Origin: Cepaea nemoralis
Lineage: Eukaryota; Mollusca; Gastropoda; Stylommatophora; Helicidae
Direction of reading: 5' to 3'
NCBI GenBank assembly: GCA_014155875.1
Contig: JACEFZ010004196.1
Coordinates: 1,277,001 to 1,341,000, forward strand
Length of the DNA: 64,000 nucleotides
Translations under genes and position numbers: made by a program
Notes under the pieces: model-generated
The model's input: the letters and a program-made list of their open reading frames with translations, nothing else
Database searches by the model: none
What the model was told of the DNA's origin: nothing
In this document: one piece after another, positions 52,301-62,877 of the stretch
Layout of the letters: every line of letters begins with the position of its first letter
Position numbering within the stretch: position 1 is the stretch's first letter

Positions 52301-52576
52301 GGCTAATGAAACTAGAACATTATATACAATAATAAGACAGAGACAAACATCTTTCTTCGGTCACGTGATGAGAAGAGAGGCATTGGAGAACATCGTAACA
52401 ACTGGAAAGATCGAGGGGAAGAGAGGCAGAGGCAGACCAAGAGAAATGATGCTGGATGGATTGAGACGGTGGCATGGAGGAATATCAGCAGCAGAGTTGA
52501 TCCAGAAAACCAAAGACCGAGATCTGTGGAGAGCCATGAACACCTACGCCAGCTGGCACAGCACTTGATGATGATG
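49318..52576 (+). mobile_element. Full-length RTE-like LINE, family A, 11-bp target duplication
   Basis: Direct repeats ATATCTACTAC at 49,307-49,317 and 52,577-52,587. The 3' end is a short (TGA)n tail directly after the stop codon, as is usual for RTE elements. 3,259 bp, with an uninterrupted ORF. The 5' untranslated region contains a CTCCCCGTGG...CCACGGTG inverted motif that could form a hairpin. Confidence 0.9.
49605..52568 (+). CDS. RTE-like LINE ORF: APE endonuclease and reverse transcriptase, intact
   Basis: The first in-frame ATG is at 49,605 (987 codons); the frame is open back to the stop at 49,461, so a longer non-ATG start cannot be excluded. Endonuclease: FRVGTWNVRTLNELGKL, ILGVSEMRW, IILGDFNAKVG, NQIDYILIN, SDHVPLCG. 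RT: TAGPDEITIEELEVLG, LCFIDYTKAFDKVKHDEL, GVRHGCVLSPHLFS (an His in place of the usual Gln), active site IRYADDTVLVAD. Post-RT: FRYLGAFITSDGRC, LLYGSESW, FFGHVMRREALENIVTTG. Known: the product nicks DNA and primes reverse transcription on the target. No stop or frameshift seen; could be, or recently was, active. Confidence 0.92.
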   Translation: MAKHISELVNDVNGCLRTSSSGRDSHEPQVTPDRHPATDGKIITKINKFRVGTWNVRTLNELGKLTNVLREMDSMKMNILGVSEMRWKGSGKIIADNHTIIYSGGDTHEKGVGIILDEKTAKSINGYWCISDRVVMVKIKGKPIDINIIQVYAPTTSSSDEEIQHFYDEIEMVMAQIGSQEIKIILGDFNAKVGKGKMEDVVGNYGLGTRNERGEKLIEWANINDMIIGNTWFKHHKRRLYTWKSPDKKIRNQIDYILINKRYRNALINVKTMPGADCNSDHVPLCGQIKVRLKRGKKMVKNMRLNKEVLKIDKELQEQYRVTVKNRYNAIAKIQNINEQWEMLRDSIHQTSKEVLPERGKIAKKKWMNEEILKLMDKRKQSKNDKQEYAKINKEIKDKCGKAKESWLNEQCKIIELNSINDTKNMYRQISELTGRKIRINTGCLKSKTGKILLEEGAIMKRWNEYIRELYDGEREELTEDSNLEGPPILKEEVADAMKRMKKGKTAGPDEITIEELEVLGEFGVDILTKMLNDIYSSGYLPSDMLKSVFIAIPKRPGAIDCEDFRTINLINHITKLLLRIIMRRIKKKIKMEISEEQYGFVEGKGTNNAIYTLRTLIERSIEKQRDIYLCFIDYTKAFDKVKHDELIKMLEDINIDGKDLRIIKNVYWNQVAAIKMGNKECSYEQIKLGVRHGCVLSPHLFSLYSEVIMREIKEMPGILVGGYNINNIRYADDTVLVADNSTDLQQLLDVVVTESARKGLSLNIKKTVTMVISKKMVTPKCDIEIEGKILNQVDNFRYLGAFITSDGRCTTEIRSRIGQAKAAFQKMKSILCNKSLSLNVRKRVLKCYVEPVLLYGSESWNVNEQSKKKLEATEMWFLRRMLRIPWTARVTNDDCLKQANETRTLYTIIRQRQTSFFGHVMRREALENIVTTGKIEGKRGRGRPREMMLDGLRRWHGGISAAELIQKTKDRDLWRAMNTYASWHST

Positions 52577-52587
52577 ATATCTACTAC

Positions 52588-53545
52588 AACAAGAAATGGT
52601 TGTAGGAAACACCTGGTTTAAACAGCATCCTAGAAGAATATGGACATGGAGGAGTCCAGACAGCAGGATTAAAAATCAGATAGATTACATCCTAATTAGC
52701 AAAAGGTTTCGAAATGCGTTAAAAGTCGTAAAACAGTTCCAAATGCAGACTGTTACAGTGATCACAGATTAATTACAGGCACATTGAGGGTAAAGTTAAA
52801 GAAAGTCAAGTATACAGCAGGAAACCCTAAATATGACTTGTGCAAATTGAAAACTGACAAAGAAATACAAGATAATTTTAACATAGAAGTAAAGAACAAA
52901 TTTGATTTATTGTCTGATCTAGAGATCCTATTTCAAGATGTAGATGATCAATGGGAAATGCTGAAGAATTCAATCAGTTGTGCAGCAGAAAAAAACTTCC
53001 AAAAGTAAAGAAAGTGGGTCGTAAGACATGGATTACTGAAGAAATTTTAAAACTAATGGAAACAAGAAGACAGAACAAAAATAATCCTGCCAAATATGAA
53101 GAAATTCACAGAAAAGTCAGAACCTTATGTAAGGAGGCAAAAGAAACATGGCTTGAGAAAAATTGCAGATAAATTGAAAAACAACACAACAGTAAAAAGG
53201 CGAAACTAATGCACAAAAGAATTCAGGAGCTTACTAATCAAAGAACACGTACATCAGCAGGCTGCCTAAAGCCAAAAGATGGAAGAGTCATAATAGAAAA
53301 AGATCAGATCTTACATGAATGGTCAGTTTACTTGAAAAACCTTTATGACGATAACAGAGACGAACAGTATGATGTTCAAAATAATAATGAAGGACCAGCA
53401 ATTTTGAATATGGAGGTTCAAAATGCTCTTAACCATATGAAATCTGGCAAATACCCCTGGTTCAGACAGCGTCACAACAGAAATGATTAATGCTTTAGAA
53501 GAATATGAAATAGATAAAGTTACCAGTCTGCTTAATACAATATAT
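52588..53545 (+). pseudogene. Older RTE-like LINE, family B, part 1
   Basis: Starts inside the endonuclease (VGNTWFKQHPRRIWTWRS, NQIDYILIS) and continues to VQNALNHMKSGKYPW. Several frameshifts (near 52,730, 53,000, 53,170 and 53,450). Broken at 53,545 by a 1.64-kb insertion and continued at 55,198. Confidence 0.8.
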
Positions 53546-55184
53546 CTTCTTTTCGTTCATCCGGAGTGTTTTTTCAGATGTGATTGCGGTGTGTCTGTTA
53601 TGCGCCCTTGGGCCGAAACCCGTAGGCCAACACATCGACTTTAGCGTGCTTTTTTGACCAGGTAGCATTCCTGGGAGACTCTCACTTTTGTGGTGCCATC
53701 TGCAACCATGCTGGCCAAGGTTGAACGGTCGAAGACAACGGTCATACCTCAAAGGAAGGCAGGGACAGTCCATAGCATTTGCCGCCATCCAAGGTTGCTT
53801 CCATAGTTGCAGGGCCGACACATAACGCCCTGGATCTGGGCTCACCAAGGGAGATCGTCACGTCCTGCTCATGGCTGCTTTAAATCCTCACTTCAATATA
53901 TTGGTCACTTCATTTCCCCGGGTCATTCCCGCACAAACCAGACAGGTTTGCAGACGGCATCCACTCAGCGAGTTTTCGGACATGTGCTTGTCGTTGCGCC
54001 CATCAGAGCTTTTCCAGGCACAACAGACATTCGGAAAACCACCCAGTCAGAGCTGTTCCGAACAAGAGCGGCATTCGGAAACTAGGTAGTTAGAGCTGTT
54101 CCTAGCACGAGAGACATTCGGACGAGACATTTCACTCGGACGTAATTGCGTAGTGTCAATTTTTAGTTTGCCACCCGTAGGACGACACTTCCGACTTCAG
54201 CGGGCATTTTTTAATGAGGTTAACCTTCCTCTGGTTTCGAGGCACGTTGGACTGTTGTGATGTCGCTAACATCTCAGCTGGTCAAGATAGAACGATGAAC
54301 GACATCGTGGTCGGCCCTCAAGGGAAGGCAGGGGCAGACCATGAGTATTCCCTCGCTATCCAAGGAGGCTTCCATAATTGCAGAGCCGGCACATATTGCT
54401 CTGTGACTGGGCTCACCCGAGGAGTTGCCACGTCCTGCTCATGGCTGCTTTAGTTCCTCACTTCCATGTGTTGGGCAACCTGTTTGCCCCAGATCGCTCA
54501 GCACACACCAGGGACGGTCAGACTGCGAGCGACACCCACTCGGTAAGCTTTTGCTTTCGGACCACGCAATAGGTTCGCTCGCCGTGCGTTCCATTTTGCG
54601 TCATTGAGACGTTCTTCCACTTTTGTCTACACTCTCTATGAGTTAGATACAGTTTTCGCAGCCATTTTCTTCGGCTGGGGCACTTTTTTGACTTTTTGTA
54701 CTCGCTCACGAGGTAGGCTACTTGTGCTGCCGGCTCAGCACCTTACCTTCGTGAAGCGGTGAACGAGAAACGGCCTGGCCCTCTCATCCGGGAATCTCTC
54801 ATATCCCCCAGCTGAGAGCCTTCGAACTTGTATCAGACCTGAGCATGTAGCTTGCTCAGTATCACGCCTTTATTTTTCGAAAGGTGGGTATCGGCCTGGC
54901 TCTCAGGTCCAAGGGTTTGTGGCTTAGAGGCGTTCAGCCACAGCCCTCGACAGGGAGCCTTTAGTGTTTTGTCCTGACCAAGATATTCTGCCTTCGTGCG
55001 CCTGATTTAAATATTTGACTGCTATCCTCAGTCTCACCTGCAGAGCAGCAGGTTGTGTCTCTCTTAGTCTGGTCCCTATCTCATGAGCCGTCCGATATGT
55101 AGTTTTCACCCATCGGCAAGCACATGGGGTCGATGGGACACGCAAGCTCCCCCACCACGGCAAGGTGGAGACACATCGGGGGAG
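53546..55184 (-). mobile_element. Non-coding retroposon-like element with 13-bp duplication
   Basis: Exact direct repeats TAATACAATATAT at 53,533-53,545 and 55,185-55,197. Read on the minus strand it begins with a hairpin-prone CTCCCCC...GGGGGAG block (55,147-55,184) and ends GAACGAAAAGAAG, closely like the 3' tail GAACGAAAGAAG of the RNase H LINE at 41,950. No RT or endonuclease motif in any frame. Internally two related segments (about 53.7-53.95 and 54.3-54.5 kb) share TCGTCACGTCCTGCTCATGG-type sequence. Inference: non-autonomous element mobilised by that LINE. Confidence 0.75.
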
Positions 55185-56540
55185 TAATACAATATATGAT
55201 ACTGGAAATATACCTCAGGAGTTATGTAGTTCTGTATTTATTGCAATCCCAAAGAAATCAGGAGTCTTGGAATGTGATCAACATTGAACAATTAGTATAA
55301 TGAGTCACATCACGAAGATTTTGCTAAGAATTATCACGCAAAGAGTTAGGAGGAAAATACAATCTGAAACAGGAGAACAATGTGGGTTTGTAGAAGGCAA
55401 GGGTACAGTAAATGCTGTGTATATACTGAGAACCGTAATCGAACGTTCTATAGAAGTAAACAAAGATCTACACCTTTGCTTTATTGACTACACAAAGGCT
55501 TTCGATAAAGTGAGACATGTCAACATGATAAGGATGCTTGAAGATCTACAAATTGATGGAAAAGACCTTAGACTTGTAAAAAACATATATTGGAAACAAC
55601 AAGCTGCCCTAAGAGTTGATAATGAAGTAAGCCAATATCAGCCTATTAATAGAAGTGTGAGACAGGGATGTGTAATGTCTCCAGATATGTTTTCCCTCTA
55701 CAGTGAAAGTATTTTCAGAAATATTGAAGATATGGAAGGAATCAACATTGGGGGACGATGCATCAATAACATTAGATATGCAGATGATACAGTCTTGATT
55801 GCAGACAATGAAAAGGACCTGCAAAATTTAGTAGATGCGGTTGTTACACACAGTAAACTACTAGGGTTAGAATTAAATTGTAAAAAGACATAGATTATGG
55901 TCGTCACTAGGAAGAACGAAATACCACAATGTAATATACAAGTAAATGGGAATATTCTTCAACAAGTGAATAGGTACAATTATCTCGGAACAGTAATAAC
56001 ATCTGATGGGAGATGCCTTGAAGAGATTAGAACAAGAATCGTCATGGCAAAAGTAGCCTTTAGCAAGATGAAAAACATACTGACCAATAAAAAGATGTCA
56101 ATTGAAATGAGAAAAAGAGTGTTGAGATGCTACATAGAACCTGTACTTTTATATGGATGTGAAGCTTGGACAATGAGCAGTCAGGCTGAAAAACATCTGA
56201 TGGCTGTAGAAATGTGGTTTCTTAGGAAAATGCAAAGAATACCGTGGACAGCCAGAAAGACCAATGAACAAGTCCTTCAAGAAACAAATGAAGATTGTAA
56301 ACTGATTAGAGATATTAGACGCAGTCAAAATTTTTTGGGCATGTTATAAGAAGAAATGATTTGGAGAACTTGGTGACAACTTGTAAGATCGAGGGGAACA
56401 GACCAGGGGGAAGACCTAGAAGCAAGTACCTGGATGGCTTGGCCTCGTGGCATGGTCGAGACAGAAACACGGAGCTGATCCACGACTCTGGTGATCGAGG
56501 AGATGGCAAAACATGACAGCCCACGCTTACCGGCATGGCA
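55185..56540 (+). pseudogene. Older RTE-like LINE, family B, part 2
   Basis: Resumes with SSVFIAIPKKSG-type sequence, then SHITKILLRII, LCFIDYTKAFDKVRHVNM, SVRQGCVMSPDMFSLY, active site IRYADDTVLIAD, a TAG at 55,891-55,893, RYNYLGTVITSDGRC, LLYGCEAW and a frameshift near 56,330, ending with a TGATGGATGG tail near 56,540. Related to family A by the same block order but clearly diverged. Confidence 0.85.
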
Positions 56541-56544
56541 CATG

Positions 56545-56790
56545 ATGGATGGAGTTTAATATCCTTTATAGGGCAAAGCCGTCTACCCAAGCATTCTTTG
56601 GCTGTTCATGATTCCTGGGCTATTTTGTGCTCAGTAGTTTGCCATTGCTTTCTGAATGACTGGCACCCATACCATTTCATTAAAAACCAACGCAAGGCGG
56701 TCTGCTATCAAATCGCCCACAGCTGTGTTTCGAACGCGGTATGCAGGATTACGAGCTGCGTCCGTAACTCCTTTGCAATGGAGCTGGCAA
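56545..56790 (-). mobile_element. tRNA-derived SINE, family B
   Basis: The minus strand has head ATTGCAAAGGAGTTACGGAC, a B box-like GCGTTCGAAAC and the family core CAGAAAGCAATGGCAAACTA. Abuts the ATGG tail of the RTE-like copy. Confidence 0.8.
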
Positions 56791-57809
56791 TTTGTGGTGG
56801 AAAAAATATTTCTGCGGAGATGTTTCATCTTTGTGATTGTCAGTGCTACGCATATCAATCGGACTAGAATGTATACTTTTTACTCTTCAAATGTGTAATT
56901 TGAATTACTAAAGTTAAAGAGAATACAAGTTAAAAGGTTATTTATAATTTATCTGTATACTTTTACAATTTTTATCATTTAACATGACTGAACATATTTT
57001 TGAAGTCAGTTTTAATATCTACAACGGTCAATCTTACACTGTCAATCACAGTCAATCTCACATGGACTGGTAGTACAACTTATTTTAAAATTAACTGTAA
57101 ATATGAAAATACTATTAAATTAGTAATTTTTTAATCTGCAGCATTTGTCTTCTATTTTAGCATCTCTCATTATTGTTCATCAATGGTAGTGTCTGGCGCA
57201 GACATTTTTCTACATGGACCCCATCATACTCAGAAAATGAATTTTCATGGTGACATCATGGCTGATCATGTTTGTAGACTAAATTTTTCAATGTTACTGT
57301 TGCATTACTTTGATCATGCTTTTCAAACTGGGTTTTTACTTATGAGTACCACCACAGCTACAGAGGTTTTTAAAAACTAAATCCAGCGGTACCTCAACCA
57401 AGCCTGTATGTCAATTCTAAGCAGAGATATTGAGTGTCATGATCTTAAACAAAGAAATACTCAAGAATCTGCTCACTGATCTTCTTGCTACTATAACTTT
57501 TTTGTTTTTAAACAAACATCTTAGCAACCATATATTATTGCAATCAGGTGGTGAGACCTAACTGCTCATGCCACCTATAATTAGTAATTAATGAAAAATA
57601 ATTAACTGGTGGCCATTTTTAATTGCTAATTAGGTCGCTGAACATCCTATCAAAACAGACAAGTAAACACTGGTCCATAGTAGCCACTTTAGTAACATTT
57701 TCTAAATTGCTTTTTAATTATATAAGCTGCATATTTGGATATCTCGTGAAAAAACAAATCCAATGATACCTTATTCAAATGACTTTTCTCCGTAATCTCA
57801 TATACGCTC
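56791..57809. other. No gene seen
   Basis: About 1 kb of AT-rich sequence without a supported gene. An imperfect TCAATCTCAC/TCAATCTTAC duplication lies near 57,030-57,065. The short ORF at 57,183 has no recognisable feature. Confidence 0.5.
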
Positions 57810-58015
57810 GTCGGTAACGTGATGATGGTTCAAATCAGCAGTGGTTCGAATCGCATCGGTAACTTACGGGGTATGTGAGGCGGCCGCTCAGAAAGCAATG
57901 GCAAACTACTGAGCATAATCTTGCCAAGAGATCAACATACAGCTAAAAGATGCTGGTGTTGACAGCTAAGTCCTGTAAAAGGATATGCTTAAAAAAATTT
58001 TAAAAAATAAAAAAT
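57810..58015 (+). mobile_element. tRNA-derived SINE, family B, with A-rich tail
   Basis: Head with B box GGTTCGAATCG (about 57,852), then the core GCAATGGCAAACTACTGAGC, TGGTGTTGACAG, TCCTGTAAAAGGATATGC and an A/T-rich tail. The best-preserved body of the four copies. A (CATA)n tract lies further on at about 58,130-58,150. Confidence 0.85.
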
Positions 58016-58246
58016 AGCTGATAGATAAAACTATGACAGTTGGTTGCACAGGAATGAAAGGAAAACGTGTAGAAAATTTCACCTAAATTGGATGGACCGT
58101 TCGCGAACGCATAAAGGACGGATCCACATACATCCATACATACATACATACAACGATTTTTATAGATATAGATTCATTCATCATTGGCACCTTTCCGTCT
58201 TGACAGACGATAGTTTGGTACATTGTGCTTCAAAAAGGCTTAATAA

Positions 58247-61200
58247 CTACGATCCATGGCGGTGGCGAGTGTGGCTGGTAAGGCCAATTCTTGCTGCAAA
58301 TGTTTGCCCACAGTAGGTGCATGTGAAAACATGGTCACTTCCACCATTTTGCACCATCTTACGTCTCTCACGCTCTGTGTGTGCTTTATCTGCAATCATT
58401 TTCTCCTTTGTCTTTATTCCATTTCTGATAGTTGCCCTCCATGCAACACGTTCAGCGGCGACGTGCTCCCAATGTGCATTATCAATGCCTGTATCAATCA
58501 TGTCCCGCTTACACACATCTTTGTATCGTAGTAGAGGCCGACCCTGAGATCTCCTACCCGTCTGTAATTCACCAAAAAAGATGTCCTTTGGTATTCTACC
58601 ATCATCCATCCTCCTAACGTGTCCTATCCATCTAAGTCTACGAAGACTGAGCATGGAATACACCGTCACACAACCTGATCTTTCCAATACTTCAGTATTT
58701 GTGATTTTGTCTTGCCACTTAATACCAAGTATTCTTCGCAGACACCGCATATGAAAGCTGTTTAAACGTTTCTCTTGGCGTGAGTAAGTTGTCCAGGTTT
58801 CACTGCCATAAAGAAGAGTACTAAGGACACAGGCTTGGTAGACGAGGACTTTTGTTTTGGCAGTAAGCTTCCTGTTCTCCCAGACTCTTTTTGCTAACAT
58901 GTTCATTGTTGTTGCTGCCTTGCCAATCCTGATGTTGATTTCCTGATCGAGGGATAATTTGCTATTTACCTCTGATCCTAGATATGTAAAATGGTCTACT
59001 ATCTCCAGTTCGGCAGTCGTCAATAAAGATTGATGGTACACCATGTGCACCTTGTGACATAATCTGTGTCTTCTTTTTGTTAATTGTTAAACCAAATTCA
59101 GAACAAGCATTGGAGAATGCAGATAGTAGATGTTGTAATTCTTCCTCAGAGTGGGTCGTAATCGCAGCATCATCCGCAAAAAGCAACTCTCTGATTAGTA
59201 CCCTGCTAATTTTGGTCTTGGCCTTCAATCTCTGAGCATTATAGAGGCCACCATCTGAGCGTGAGTGAATGTATATACCGTCATCCTGATCACGAAAGGC
59301 ATATTTCAGTAGAAGTGAAAAGTATATCCCAAAGAGGGTGGGGGCTAGTACACAACCTTGCTTAACTCCACTCTTGATTTCAAACTCTTCTGAAGTTGAG
59401 CCATCAAACTTGATTATACCTTTCATGCCTGTGTGGAACGATTCCACAATGGACAGAAGAGTTGGTGGGCAGCCAATCTTCTTTAGTGCTTTGAACAGAC
59501 CCTCACGACTGACCAAATCGAATGCCTTTGTGAGGTCAATGAAGGCAATAAACAGTGGCTGATTTTGTTCCCGGCATTTTTCTTGCATCTGTCGCAATGA
59601 GAATATCATATCAATGGTAGACCGGTTCTGACGGAAGCCGCACTGTGATTCGGGGTAGACTTGATCTCCCAGGACTTGAAGTCTGTGCAGGACAATTCTG
59701 GCAAATACTTTCCCAACAATACACAGAAGTGAGATACCCCTATAGTTGTTACAGTCGCTCCGATCTCCCTTGTTCTTGTACAGCGTTATGATGTTTGAAT
59801 CTTTGAAATCCTGTGGGACTTGTCCTTCTCGCCAGCATAGCTCTATTAGCTGGTGGATCTGTAGAGCGAGTGTGTCTTGCCCACTCCTGATCACCTCTAT
59901 TGGAATCCCATCCTTACCTGGAGCCTTGCCAGATGCAAGCTCATTTATAGCACACTTAACTTCTGTTATATTGGGAAGTGTGTCCAGGTGGTCAAGAGTT
60001 GGCAGGGCCTCTATGGCGTTGAGGGCATCATCCGCTAGCTTGGTCTCACTTGAGTAAAGCTCTAAATAGTGCTCGACCCATCTATCCATCTGCTGTTTCT
60101 TATCAGTGATGATTTCTCCAGTCAAGGTTTTCAGCGGTGCACTTCTTTTGATCATTGGACCACAGGCTTTCTTTATCCCTTCATACATGCTTCTGATGTT
60201 TCCCTTATCACTTGCGATTTGAATGGACTCACATAACTTGATCCAATAGTCATTCGCACACTGCCTGGCAGCCTTTTGTACATCCTTCCTCGCTTGCTTC
60301 AGCTCACTCAGAGTGTTACGCGTTGGTCTTTCCTTGTTTCTTAAGAGAGCTATCTTCTTTTTATCAATCAAGGGCTGCAGTATCTGGCTGTTTGCCGCAA
60401 ACCAGTCCTGCCTCTTATGATCCACAGTGCCGTAAACCCCTACCGCTGTTTTATAAATAGTTTCCTTAAGTTTACTCCATTTATCATTTACTATACAATT
60501 TTCTGATGTATCATTGAAAGCGTCTTCAAGTTGCTGTTGAAATTCAAAGCACTTTCCAGGATCGTGAGTGTTAGTAATATTAATCCTGGGGCTAGACTTG
60601 TGTTTAGCTGTGTAGATTCTCTTTGGTCTCAGTCTAACCCTTGCAACAACCAAAGAATGATCTGTATCACAGTCAGCACTGTGGTAACTTCGAGTTAATG
60701 ATGTATGGTTCAGATGTTGTCTCCGTGTGATAATGAAGTCCAGCTGATGCCAATGGCTGGATCTTGGATGTTTCCATGTGACCTTATGCATCTCTTTTGT
60801 TTTAAAAAAGGAGTTTGTAATACATAGGTCATTTCTAGTGCAATGCTCCAGCAGCCTTTGCCCATTATCATTCATGCGACCGATGTTGTATTTTTCAAGG
60901 CACACTGGCCATGAACTCGAGTCCTTGCCCACACGAGCATTGAAATCACAGAGCATATAAATGTAGTCGGATTTTGGAACTGCCTTGATCGCAGAGTCTA
61001 GCTGCTCATAGAACGTATCCTTCACATCATCAGAGGAAGCGAGTGTCGGTGCATATGCAGTGAGAATGGTGGCAAATCCACAAGAGGTTGCCAAGCGCAG
61101 TGATAATAATCTTTCATTACCTCCAGCTGGGATATCAATCATTCCCAGTAGCGAATTCTTCACTGCAAAGCCCACACCATGTTGCCTTTTTTCTGCCTGC

Positions 61201-61463
61201 CCTCTTCCCTTCCAAAAAAAGGTGTAATTGTTTTCCCTGAGTGACCCTTCCTCAGCGAGGCGAGTCTCCTGCAGGCCAGCAATATCAATGTTAAGACGAT
61301 TGAGTTCAGCATCAATCACAGCCGTTTCTCTCACATCGTCAATATTTGTCAAGTCAGTGGAAAATCCTGGACACATGGTTCTCACGTTCCAGGTTGCAAG
61401 CCGTAGCTTGAGGTTTCTATTCTTTTTATTAGTACCTGGTGCATTGGTTTTACAGCCTGCGAT
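58247..61463 (-). pseudogene. Nearly intact LINE ORF: APE endonuclease, RT, C-terminal zinc finger; one inserted base
   Basis: Open from 61,463, with endonuclease LRLATWNVRTM, IAGLQETRLAEE, MLCDFNARVG, LDFIITRR and CDTDHSLVVARV. RT: GKAPGKDGIPIEVI, NYRGISLLCIVGKVFARIVL, FIDLTKAFDLVSREG, SGVKQGCVLAPTLFGIYF, active site ELLFADDAAITT. One extra base near 59,015 (CGGCAGTCGT against CGGCGTCGT in the 11.5-12.1 kb copy) shifts the frame. The rest, FTYLGSEVNSKL to WIGHVRRMDDGR and a finger CTYCGQTFAARIGLTSH, is open to 58,247. No in-frame ATG precedes the endonuclease, so the start is uncertain. Confidence 0.9.
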
Positions 61464-62141
61464 TCAGATTTTGTCCTAGCCCCAAGCACCCATTGAAGCA
61501 GGCAGGCTGTGGCGGATCAGCACCCAATTGGCTGGGGGTTGCCCAGCTTGAGGTGGGCGGTAGCTGATCAGTGACACCTGTAGGTGTCTCCCACCATCAG
61601 AGGCAACGCGTGGCACCCCATGTCTACGCCAACTGATAAGGACTTATAACCCGTAACAGTTGCCTCTCGCTTTGATTCCGAGACCGGTTAAGACCAGGGA
61701 TGGAGTTATTGCCTCTCCATAGCACAAAGCCTGGGCTAAAATAAAGAAACCATGTGTTGCCCATGCAGCATGATCCCTCTCTCGGCCTGCCTAGTTCACT
61801 CCAGAGGAAAGTTGACACCTATAATCTGGAACAAGACAAGCTGCAGAAGCTGCCGGATCAGCAAAGCAATGCTCTAACTGTCCGCCTGTCCTAGACCAGC
61901 TGCCAACCAAGGCTTAGGGCCTGGTCTGCCCTGCCATGACTTATTTTGTCTTTGGGTTGCATTTCCTCGCACCAGGATAAGGCTAGTACCCTCCCAATTG
62001 CGCTCTTCCGCCCGAAGCCGTTGGCACAATGTGGGGTGTCGGGTTTGGTAAGCGCCGCCCAACATTCGGCGCTGACAGAAAGCAGGTAGTACCATCTACT
62101 GTCATACGGTAGCTCAGTCATATCTGACTAAGACCTGACTC
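61464..62141 (-). other. Probable 5' untranslated region of the minus-strand LINE
   Basis: GC-richer sequence upstream of the ORF with no recognisable protein. It ends next to a (TA)n tract at 62,142-62,170. The exact 5' end and target duplication were not found. Confidence 0.5.
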
Positions 62142-62172
62142 ATGAAGATATATATATATATATATATATTCT

Positions 62173-62415
62173 TCAGCGTTCTGAGCCATTGAGGTTCTTT
62201 GCTGCAGATACAATCCGTCTCCATTCGTCTCTCTGGTTGACCTTCTCTTGCCAGTCGTTGATTCCAAGTGCTTGTAGGTCTGTATATATATTATCTCTCC
62301 ACCATCTTCTTGGTCTACCTCGGAGTCTACGGTCATTTATTTCCTGAGTGTATGCAAGTTTTGTTTCCCTATTATCTTCCATTCTTTTTATATGCCCCAG
62401 CCATTGTAGTATATG

Positions 62416-62418
<3 letters not shown>
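62173..62418 (-). mobile_element. LINE 3' fragment flanked by (TA)n
   Basis: The minus strand encodes LQWLGHIKRMEDNRETKL, NDRRLRGRPRRWWRDN and NDWQEKVNQRDEWRRI, the last part of an APE-type LINE ORF. (TA)n lies at both of its ends (62,142-62,170 and 62,419-62,493). Confidence 0.8.

Positions 62419-62493
<75 letters not shown>
62412..62493. repeat. (TA)n microsatellite, about 40 units
   Basis: Uninterrupted alternating TA of about 80 bp. The two long Tyr-Ile ORFs across it are artefacts. Confidence 0.98.
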
Positions 62494-62495
<2 letters not shown>

Positions 62496-62877
62496 TCTGC
62501 AAGGGTGGAATGCGCCTGGCCCTGCAGCCAGCAGGGTTAGGATCGGCTAGCCTCTCCCAGGAGGGGTGAAGAGTGAAAATTAGTAGCCTGCCGATGACCC
62601 GCAGACTACACAAGTCAACCCCCAACTCCACGTGGTGCAGACCGGGCATCCATGACCGCGAGGTCATGGGCTAACGGGGCTATGGCTCGCCATAGGGGAT
62701 GGACTCCCTGTGGTCAGATTAGTGTCCTAAACCTGCGACTGGCCTAGCAAGCCAGCAGGGGATCTTCATACTGCTCGTAGAAAAACTAAGAAGTATAAAC
62801 GGACTGACCCAACCGGATATCGACCCGGCAATGTTAATGGACTACGAGATAGATTAGCGACTCAAAAAATAGGTACA
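62494..62877 (+). other. 5' untranslated region of the right-edge LINE
   Basis: Starts at the (TA)n border with GC-rich sequence containing short self-complementary segments (GGCATCCATGACC, GCGAGGTCATGG). No ORF; leads into the endonuclease ORF at 62,878. Confidence 0.6.

Noticed and set aside
62268..62667. Membrane proteins of Tyr-Ile repeats
   Set aside because: Translations of the (TA)n tract joined to LINE sequence.
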